Source of the DNA: Methylobacterium sp. 2A
GTDB taxonomy: Bacteria > Pseudomonadota > Alphaproteobacteria > Rhizobiales > Beijerinckiaceae
Direction of reading: 5' to 3'
Length of the DNA: 64,000 bases
NCBI RefSeq assembly: GCF_009806555.1
Contig: NZ_VUOK01000029.1
Span: forward strand, 167,441-231,440
Shown: in pieces, positions 54,829 through 64,000 of the stretch
How the letters are laid out: every line of letters starts with the position of its first letter
Position numbering within the stretch: the stretch's first letter is position 1
Notes under the pieces: model-generated
Databases searched by the model: none
The model's input: only the letters and a program-made list of their open reading frames with translations
What the model was told of the DNA's origin: nothing
Made by a program: the position numbers and the translations under genes

Positions 54829-54870
54829 GCCGATTAAGGGAGCGACAGGGTTGAGGATCTCTTAATCGGC
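54829..54870. promoter_or_regulatory. 10-bp inverted repeat upstream of the response regulator
   Basis: GCCGATTAAG (54829-54838) and CTTAATCGGC (54861-54870), a perfect inverted repeat with a 22-base spacer, starting 25 bp from the response-regulator ATG. It is a good operator candidate. The rest of the 54805-55167 gap shows only a TTAACC half-site near 55070 and an AAGGAG near the pal leader. Confidence 0.5.
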
Positions 54871-55167
54871 CCCCTGTGTCTGTTACTGGACGGCGCGGAA
54901 GCCGCACGATCCTGTTGCAGCGCCGCAACCTGTCTGCGCGAAATCACCTGTCCGGCCCATCCGCCCCGCGGCTGCCGCATTCGCGGCGCGTCCCGGGGTG
55001 CGTCAGCGCACGCCGCCGGACGCGACGGGTCGTCACCACCCACCCGCGCAGCCCGGCGGAACCGTCGCTTAACCATCCGCGCCTACAGACGGCGTTCAAG
55101 GAGTACGCGGACCCGCCTCGAAGACCCGCAGCCGGCCTTCGGCTCCGCGCGAGGAGCTTTTCAGATC

Positions 55168-55662
55168 ATGATGCAGCGTTTCCGTGCCGCCGCCCTCGGC
55201 CTCGCCCTCGTCGCCGGCCTGGGGCTGGGCGCCTGCAGCAACGACAAGGACCTCGCCGACGCCTCCGCGTTCGGGGCCGGCGCCGCGACCCCGGGCAGCG
55301 CGCAGGACTTCGTCGTCAATATCGGCGACCGGGTCTTCTTCGAGTCGGATTCCACCGACCTGACGCCGACCGCGACCGCGACCCTCGACAAGCAGGCCGC
55401 GTGGCTGCAGCGCTACCCGCGCTATACCTTCATCATCGAGGGCCATGCCGACGAGCGCGGCACCCGCGAGTACAACTTCTCCCTGGGTGCCCGCCGCGCC
55501 CAGGCGGTGAACGACTACCTCGCCACCCGCGGCATCGCGGCGAACCGGATGCGCACCGTGTCGTACGGCAAGGAGCGGCCGGTGGCGGTGTGCAACGACA
55601 TCTCCTGCTGGTCGCAGAACCGCCGGGCCGTGATCGTGCTGGACCGCGGCGCCGGGGCGTAG
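55168..55662 (+). CDS. pal: Peptidoglycan-associated lipoprotein Pal
   Basis: 164 residues. Lipoprotein signal with lipobox GLGLGAC (lipid cysteine about 23), then a short linker and an OmpA/Pal domain: VNIGDRVFFESDSTDLTPTATATLDKQA, FIIEGHADERGTREYN and NRRAVIVL. It anchors the outer membrane to peptidoglycan and works with TolB and the Tol complex in cell constriction. tolB is not in the window; cpoB follows after a methyltransferase on the opposite strand. Confidence 0.95.
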   Translation: MMQRFRAAALGLALVAGLGLGACSNDKDLADASAFGAGAATPGSAQDFVVNIGDRVFFESDSTDLTPTATATLDKQAAWLQRYPRYTFIIEGHADERGTREYNFSLGARRAQAVNDYLATRGIAANRMRTVSYGKERPVAVCNDISCWSQNRRAVIVLDRGAGA

Positions 55663-55698
55663 GGAGATCGCCCACGGGCGGTCCGGACGCGGTACCGC

Positions 55699-56799
55699 TC
55701 ACCGGGCCGGGCGGGTCCCGCGCGGGAGAACGCCCAGCGCGGCGGCCCGCGACGCCGCGGCCGAGAGCCATCGGTGCCACCAGGCGCCGCGTGCGGGCAG
55801 GAATGGATGCGCGGACGGCCCATGAAGCGGGCTGCCCGCGATCTGCTGCGTCTGCTCGGCGAGTTCGATCAGGATCCGCTCCATGAGCGTGCGCCGCCGC
55901 GCCTGGAGCGCGTCCGGATCGGCCGGTTCCCGTCCGGGCCGGAGCCGGACGAGGAACTCGGTGGCCGGCATCGGGACCAGGCTCTCGACCTGCAGATCGA
56001 GGAACCTGAGCTGGCCGAGTTCGAGCATCATCAGCGCGAAGCTTGCCGGTACGAACACCCAATTGTGCGCGTCCACGTAATCGGGGACGTCGCGATAGCT
56101 GAGCATCTGCCACGCGATGTCGAGGCCATAAAGGAGTTCGGCAGGCCGGGTGTCGTCCGTGAACCAGCCCGGGTAGCTGCCCTTGGTCGCGACCCGTAGG
56201 CCGTAATCGATGTGGGTGCGCGCGTCGTGCCGGTCGCGCTTGTCCTCGTAGGCCACGATCGCGTCGGCCGTCGTCGAGGGATTCCGGTAGAAGTCGAAGC
56301 ACTTGCGCTTGTCGGGCACCGCCAGGATCACGACGCCTTCGGGCCGGAGCAGGCTCTGCGCCGCCTGGAGGAACCGGATCACGTCGGTCGTATGCTCGAT
56401 GACGTGGCTCGCGATGAAGGCGTCGAACGTGCCGTGGTGCTCCGCCGGGACGGCGTCGATCAGCGATCCGCCGTGCCAGACGAAATCGACCTCCTCGATC
56501 TTCGCGGGATCGACCCAGGGATCGCCCGCATATTTCGCGATCAGATCCGCCCGGGTGGCGTGATCGAGGCTGAAGCTGTTCCAGCCGGCGCTGCGCGGCA
56601 CGAGCGGATTGTGGCCCGGCCCGATCTCGATGACCTTGCTGGCCTTCGTGAGACCGTCGAGGAGGTACTGTTCGCGCCGCATGGTCGCCGGCGCCGCGCC
56701 GGGGGCGGCCTGGCACACGGGCCGCGCAGGAGGGCCGCCGCACTCCGTGCGCTGCGCACAGTGGAATCGGGATCGATGCTTCACGATAACGGGCTTCAC
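55699..56799 (-). CDS. SAM-dependent methyltransferase (type 11-like)
   Basis: About 366 residues. SAM motif I VIEIGPGHNPLV is at about residue 56, motif post-I region FSLDHATRADL, and a motif IV-like FDAFIASHVIEHTTDVIRFL near 126. The C-terminal part (about 180-300) is helical and shows no domain I recognise. Substrate unknown. GTG 56799 is the longest start; ATG 56682 gives a protein that begins MRREQYLL, close to motif I. It interrupts the usual pal-cpoB adjacency on the opposite strand. Confidence 0.8.
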   Translation of the reverse strand: MKPVIVKHRSRFHCAQRTECGGPPARPVCQAAPGAAPATMRREQYLLDGLTKASKVIEIGPGHNPLVPRSAGWNSFSLDHATRADLIAKYAGDPWVDPAKIEEVDFVWHGGSLIDAVPAEHHGTFDAFIASHVIEHTTDVIRFLQAAQSLLRPEGVVILAVPDKRKCFDFYRNPSTTADAIVAYEDKRDRHDARTHIDYGLRVATKGSYPGWFTDDTRPAELLYGLDIAWQMLSYRDVPDYVDAHNWVFVPASFALMMLELGQLRFLDLQVESLVPMPATEFLVRLRPGREPADPDALQARRRTLMERILIELAEQTQQIAGSPLHGPSAHPFLPARGAWWHRWLSAAASRAAALGVLPRGTRPAR

Positions 56800-57119
56800 G
56801 ATGATGGTCGGGAAGATGATCTCCTATGTCGCCAAGATGATGCGAAGCTTGCTGGCCCGGGGGTGGAGATCTTCCCGGCCGGAGAGAGCGTGCTTGATTT
56901 AAAATTTTGAATATGGGATACGAAAAGGTCTTGAGTGACCGCGAAAAAGTGGATCTCGGCTCGATCCGCCGCGTCGCCGAAGCGGGGCCGGGCTCGTAGC
57001 CTGACAGGGAATGGTCTCCGCTCCCGTGGGTCCGGGGCCCGCACCGATCCCGCCCCAGTTTTGCCGCGGACGGGCGCATCTGTTAGGGCCACGCGCCGCC
57101 ATCGGACCGCAGCCGCCCC
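56800..57119. promoter_or_regulatory. Divergent gap between methyltransferase and cpoB
   Basis: 320 bp. An A/T-rich patch (about 56895-56935, with TTTAAAATTTTGAATATGGG) stands out and could hold promoters for both genes. I cannot assign -35/-10 boxes with confidence and see no other feature. Confidence 0.35.
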
Positions 57120-58154
57120 ATGCCCGCCGACCCCATGCCCGCCCGCCTTCGCACCCGTCTCGCCCTCGCCACAGCCCTGGGCGCCGCGCTCCTCGGCCAT
57201 CCGGCCGCCGCGCAGGACGCCTCCGAGCTGGTCGTGCGCCTCGGGCGCATCGAGAACCAGTCCCGCACGATGGCGGGGCAGATCGAGACCCTCCAGTACG
57301 AGAACCGCCAGCTCAAGGAGCAGCTGCGCAAGTTCCAGGAGGACGTCGAATTCCGCCTGAGCGAGGGCAAGGGGGGCGAAGGCCGGGGCGGCGGCAAGCC
57401 CGCACCTGCGGCCGCACCGCCCTCCGGATCGGGGGGCGGTGCCGTCAACGGCGTCAATCCGGGCTCCGGGCGGCCGGGCAAGCGCGGCGACGCCTTCGAC
57501 CCGTCGCAGGCCCCCGGGGCGCCGGGCGCGCCGATGCAGCTCGGCAGCACCCAGCCCTCCGCCCCCCTGCCGCCCGGCGAGGCCGTCGAGTCGGCCGAGG
57601 CCGCGCCGCGGCCGCAGCGCCTGCCCCAAGGAGCCATCGAGGGCGAGGACGAGGATTCCGAGGCGGCGGCCCCCGGCTATGACCAGCCGGTGGACCTGCG
57701 CCCGCCGGCCCGCACGGGGGCGATCCCGGCGCGTCCCTCCGAGAGCGTCGCCGCCACGCGGACGGGCGATCCGGCTGCGGATTACGAGGCTGCGGTCGAG
57801 CTGTACCGCGGCAAGCAGTACGAGCAGGCCGAGATGGGCCTGCGCCAGTTCATCCAGTCGCATCCCCGCGACAGCCGCGTCGCCGGCGCCACCTACTGGC
57901 TCGGCGAGAGCTACCTCGCCCGCGGCCGCAACCGCGAGGCGGCCGAGCAGTTCCTGAAGGTCTCCACCGACTACGCCCGCTCCTCACAGGCGCCCGACGC
58001 CATGCTGAAGCTCGGCGTCACCCTCGCCGCGCTCGGCGCCCGCGAGCAGGCCTGTGCGACCCTGGCCGAATTGGACCGGAAATTCCCGAATGCCAGCGCG
58101 GGCATCCGCCAGGGCGTCGCGCGCGAGCAGAAGCGCGCCCGCTGCGGCGCCTGA
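57120..58154 (+). CDS. cpoB: Cell division coordinator CpoB (YbgF)
   Basis: 344 residues. Signal peptide to about 32 (PAAAQ), an N-terminal trimerising coiled coil (about 40-82, LGRIENQSRTMAGQIETLQYENRQLKEQLRKFQ in outline), a long Gly/Pro/Ala-rich linker (about 85-210), and a C-terminal TPR domain (YEAAVELYRGKQYEQAEMGLRQFIQ..., about 220-335). CpoB links Tol-Pal to peptidoglycan synthesis during division. ATG 57135 is an alternative start. tilS follows. Confidence 0.9.
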   Translation: MPADPMPARLRTRLALATALGAALLGHPAAAQDASELVVRLGRIENQSRTMAGQIETLQYENRQLKEQLRKFQEDVEFRLSEGKGGEGRGGGKPAPAAAPPSGSGGGAVNGVNPGSGRPGKRGDAFDPSQAPGAPGAPMQLGSTQPSAPLPPGEAVESAEAAPRPQRLPQGAIEGEDEDSEAAAPGYDQPVDLRPPARTGAIPARPSESVAATRTGDPAADYEAAVELYRGKQYEQAEMGLRQFIQSHPRDSRVAGATYWLGESYLARGRNREAAEQFLKVSTDYARSSQAPDAMLKLGVTLAALGAREQACATLAELDRKFPNASAGIRQGVAREQKRARCGA

Positions 58155-58162
58155 TCCGGATC

Positions 58163-58285
58163 GGGGTTTCCAAAGGGCTGAAGCCCTTTGGCGGGATATC
58201 GAGGCATAGCCCTGAGATCGGGCTTCGCCCCAACCCGGCAGGGCTCTGCCCTGCACCCGCAAAAGGTCCCGGACCTTTTGAATCC
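58163..58285. repeat. Palindromic intergenic repeat, family A copy 6
   Basis: CCAAAGGG-CTGAAG-CCCTTTGG at the left and AAAAGGTCC-CGGACCTTTT at the right, ending directly at the tilS start. Unlike most repeats inside operons, no frame links the cpoB stop to the tilS start without a stop codon. Confidence 0.8.
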
Positions 58286-59410
58286 ATGACCGGCACTATC
58301 GACGACCTCGTTCTTCAGGCGCTCGAACCCTGGCTCGGGGGCAGCGTGTTGCTGGCCGTGTCGGGAGGACCCGATTCGACCGCGCTGATGCACGCCGCGG
58401 CGGCATTGGGATCGCGCGTGCGGGTCGCCACCGTCGATCACGGCCTGCGCCCGGAGGCCCGCAGGGAGGCCGAGGGCGTCGCCGCCGCCGCCCGGGCGCT
58501 CGGCCTGCCGCACGCGATCCTGTCCTGGACCGGGGCGAAGCCGGGGGCCGGCCTGCAGGCAGCGGCGCGGGCCGCCCGCTACCGGCTGCTCGCCGCCCAT
58601 GCCGCGGCGATCGGCGCGGACCGTCTTCTCACCGGCCATACCCTGGACGACCAAGCCGAAACCGTGCTGATGCGGCTGGCCGCCGGCAGCGGTCCCGCGG
58701 GCCTCGCCGGCATGCAGGCCGAACGGGCGCTCGCGCCGGGACTCGTTCTGGGGAGGCCCTTCCTCGCCCTGCCCAAGGCCGCGCTGGTCGCGTGGTGCGA
58801 GGCCCGCGACATCCCTTACCTGCGCGATCCCAGCAACGCCGACCCGCGCTTCGCCCGCGGCCGCCTGCGCGAAGCCTGGCCGATCCTGGAGCGGGAGGGT
58901 CTGACCCGCGCGCGCCTCGCCCGCCTCGCGGAGCGCGCCGCCCGCGACGAGGCGGCTTTGCGCCTCGCCGCCGAGCAGGCCCTCGAAGCCGCCTGCCTGC
59001 CGGCGGAGGGCCCGGCCCTGCGCCTCGACGGCGCCATGCTGGCGGCCCTGCCGGAGGCGGTCGCCCTGCGCTGCCTCGACCGCGCCCTGAGCCGGGCGGG
59101 GGCGGCGCCCCGCCGGCTCGAACGACTCGAAGCCCTGGTCCTCGGATCGCTGCTGCCGGCCCTGCGAGGCCGGGCGGCGATCCGGCGCAGCCTAGCGGGG
59201 TTCCTGATCGCCGTCGATCCCGCCGGTCGGGTGAGCCTCACCCCCGCGCCGCCGCGCCGGTCGCCGGCGAAGCGTGCTGCCCTCGCCGCAGGGGCGTCGC
59301 CATTACTTGGCAAGGGAGGGCCCCCCGCTTACATTGGCGTCGTGTGCACGGATGGACCGGCCGAGCCGGGCGATACGTCCGTCCCGGGGGTCGCACGCGC
59401 CAAGGATTGA
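58286..59410 (+). CDS. tilS: tRNA(Ile)-lysidine synthetase TilS
   Basis: 374 residues. The PP-loop SGGPDS is at 26-31, with TVDHGLRPEAR and TGHTLDDQAETVLMRLAAGSG following. It modifies cytidine 34 of the AUA-reading tRNA-Ile, an essential step. The C-terminal domain is short and degenerate past about 330. It is directly followed by ftsH (3-base gap), so the two are co-transcribed. Confidence 0.93.
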   Translation: MTGTIDDLVLQALEPWLGGSVLLAVSGGPDSTALMHAAAALGSRVRVATVDHGLRPEARREAEGVAAAARALGLPHAILSWTGAKPGAGLQAAARAARYRLLAAHAAAIGADRLLTGHTLDDQAETVLMRLAAGSGPAGLAGMQAERALAPGLVLGRPFLALPKAALVAWCEARDIPYLRDPSNADPRFARGRLREAWPILEREGLTRARLARLAERAARDEAALRLAAEQALEAACLPAEGPALRLDGAMLAALPEAVALRCLDRALSRAGAAPRRLERLEALVLGSLLPALRGRAAIRRSLAGFLIAVDPAGRVSLTPAPPRRSPAKRAALAAGASPLLGKGGPPAYIGVVCTDGPAEPGDTSVPGVARAKD

Positions 59411-59413
59411 TCG

Positions 59414-61336
<1,923 letters not shown>

Positions 61337-61357
61337 TCCGGGATGGATGGACGAGGA

Positions 61358-61380
61358 GGGCGCCGCGAGGCGCCCTTTTT
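61358..61380 (+). terminator. Rho-independent terminator of ftsH
   Basis: GGGCGCC-GCGA-GGCGCCC followed by TTTTT, a perfect 7-bp GC stem with a tetraloop and a U-run, directly after ftsH. The best terminator in the window. Confidence 0.9.
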
Positions 61381-61497
61381 CGTGCGTGACAAAGCTGATC
61401 CGCTGTCGGCAAATCGACCTCCCCAGCTTGGCCGGAGACTCGGCCGATCGTTCCGAATTGGAAACACAGGCCCTTCCACGAGGCGCAGCCAACCCCC

Positions 61498-62244
61498 ATG
61501 CCGGTCTCGACCTATCTCGTCGTCGCCCTCGGTGCGGTGGTCGCCGGCTTCGTCCAGGGTCTCTCGGGCTTCGCCTTCGGGCTCGTCTCCCTGTCGTTCT
61601 GGGCCTGGGTGCTCGATCCGAAACTCGCCGCGTTCCTCGCCATCGCGGGCGCCTTCACGGGCCAGATCGTCGCCGTGCTCTCCGTGCGGCGCGGCTTCGA
61701 TCTTAAGCGGCTCGCGCCCTTCGTGCTCGGCGGCCTCGCCGGCATCCCCCTCGGCATCCTCCTGCTGCCGCGGCTCGACGCCGACTGGTTCAAGGCGATC
61801 CTCGGTCTCCTGCTGGTGCTCTGGTGCCCGGCGATGCTGTTCGCCAGGAACCTGCCGCGGATCACCGTGGGCGGCCGGTTCGCCGACGCGGTGGTCGGCC
61901 TCGGCGGCGGCATGATGGGCGGGCTCGGCGGCTTCACGGGGGTGCTGCCCACCCTCTGGTGCACCCTGCGCCGCTACGAGCGCGACGTGCAGCGGTCGGT
62001 GATCCAGAACTTCAACCTCGCCATGCTCAGCGTGACGATGGTCACCTACGTGGTCTCCGGCCTCGTCACCCGGGCCATGCTGCCGATGCTGGCCCTGGTG
62101 CTGCCGGCCATGCTGATCCCGACCCTGCTCGGCGCGCGGATCTATCTCGGCATCAGCGAGGCGGCGTTCCGCACCCTGGTGCTGAGCCTGCTCACCCTCT
62201 CGGGCCTCGCCCTGGTCGGCGCGTCGCTCCCGCAGATCCTGTAG
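61498..62244 (+). CDS. TauE/SafE-family membrane permease
   Basis: 248 residues with about eight hydrophobic segments. The internal repeats AGFVQGLSGFAFGLVSLSFW near residue 16 and GGGMMGGLGGFTGVLPTLWC near 137 are the paired signatures of TauE/SafE (DUF81) sulfite or organic-anion exporters. The substrate is not determined. It has its own promoter, since the terminator after ftsH separates it. Confidence 0.88.
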   Translation: MPVSTYLVVALGAVVAGFVQGLSGFAFGLVSLSFWAWVLDPKLAAFLAIAGAFTGQIVAVLSVRRGFDLKRLAPFVLGGLAGIPLGILLLPRLDADWFKAILGLLLVLWCPAMLFARNLPRITVGGRFADAVVGLGGGMMGGLGGFTGVLPTLWCTLRRYERDVQRSVIQNFNLAMLSVTMVTYVVSGLVTRAMLPMLALVLPAMLIPTLLGARIYLGISEAAFRTLVLSLLTLSGLALVGASLPQIL

Positions 62245-62385
62245 CGTCCATCGGGGGCTCGGCCCCATTTCGACCGCCTTTGTCGGGGAGCACCCATCGG
62301 ACTCCGCCGGAGCGCGGCATCCGGCGTAAACGATTGTCTGCTAAGCCTTGTCCGGCCGGTGGGACCGGCCCCCGGAGACGACCTC

Positions 62386-63726
<1,341 letters not shown>

Positions 63727-63728
63727 GT

Positions 63729-63758
63729 CCCGGGTTCCCAAAGGGCTCAGCCCCAGCC
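63729..63758. repeat. Left end of family A copy 7, cut by MITE 3
   Basis: CGGGTTCCCAAAGGG-CTCAG-CCC is the left terminal hairpin start of family A directly after glmM. It then breaks off into repeated CAGCCC units at the MITE boundary. The rest of the unit should lie beyond the window. Confidence 0.65.
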
Positions 63759-64000
63759 CCAGCCCTTTTAAGGTGTTTGGGCGCTAGCTGCGAAAATCGC
63801 AAGTCGTGGCTCTAACATCCTGAAAGAGCACCGCCTTTTCCCCTCCTCCTTGTGGGGAGGGGCCAGGGGTGGGGGTGGTGCAGGATGAGGCGCAGCGGTG
63901 CCGTCTGCACCACCCCCACCTCCAACTCCTCCCCACAAGGGGGAGGAGAGTGCGCTTGGCCCCTGTCTCGTTGCTTCCGCAAACACCTTAAAAGGGCTGG
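63759..64000. mobile_element. MITE-like element, copy 3 (242 bp), ending at the window edge
   Basis: Same orientation and sequence as copy 2: CCAGCCCTTTTAAGG at 63759 and CCTTAAAAGGGCTGG ending at 64000. The left flank has duplicated CAGCCC units, so the left target duplication is not certain. The right flank is outside the window. Confidence 0.85.

Noticed and set aside
63768..63986. Coding frame inside MITE copy 3, and similar frames in copies 1 and 2
   Set aside because: They read palindromic repeat DNA, have no start context and no domain; the element is non-coding.

Overview
The window looks like chromosome of a GC-rich alphaproteobacterium of the Methylobacterium type (Hyphomicrobiales). 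Reasons are the gene content (hisZ/hisG pair, HemJ-HemE, pyruvate phosphate dikinase regulatory protein, MucR regulator, NodT-type efflux, pal-cpoB-tilS-ftsH-glmM order), near-uniform high GC and many palindromic intergenic repeats. I found no rRNA, tRNA, CRISPR array or prophage.

Layout. 1-11.7 kb: acid phosphatase, chemoreceptor, hisZ-hisG, higBA, hemJ-hemE, then a roughly 430 bp gap with strong replication-origin character (nine GANTC sites, a perfect TTAA-N7-TTAA CtrA box, DnaA-box-like 9-mers, an AT-rich patch), then the PPDK regulator, crcB with a fluoride riboswitch, a hypothetical gene and an EF-hand protein. 11.7-19.0 kb: a seven-gene leftward operon moxR - DUF58 - DUF4381 - vWA - vWA - TPR - BatD. 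19.2-27 kb: MgtC, a second chemoreceptor, SDR, NlpC/P60, ispH, thrB, rnhA. 27-41 kb: a MITE, a RelE/ParE-type module, zwf, and a leftward MdtABC/NodT-like RND operon with a parS site and a DUF559 nuclease-like gene inside it. 41-45.5 kb: aminotransferase, DUF4112, orphan yejE, mucR. 45.9-54.8 kb: glcD-like oxidase, KdsD/GutQ, hydrolase, SHOCT protein, nitroreductase, a VapBC45-like module, divergent GSCFA and WcbI genes, a receiver-only regulator. 55-64 kb: cell-envelope block pal, (methyltransferase), cpoB, tilS, ftsH, TauE, glmM, ending in a third MITE copy.

The most unusual signal is how repeats sit inside operons. Several palindromic families (called A-E here) lie between co-oriented, probably coupled genes. 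At most such junctions the repeat is read by a stop-free frame that starts on the upstream stop codon (TGATG, ATGA or GTGA) and either ends on the downstream start codon (ATGA or GTGA) or runs in frame into the downstream protein. This gives short bridge ORFs (15076-15249, 16741-16923, 38847-39098) and repeat-encoded N-terminal extensions (BatD, DUF58, NodT, DUF559). I read it as insertions that keep translational coupling. The DUF559 gene between the two RND pumps is flanked by the same repeats and could be a partner enzyme of one family.

A separate 240-bp element with inverted ends and 8-bp target duplications (three copies) has landed at least once in a family A palindrome. All functions are inferred from sequence by eye; no database search was run.
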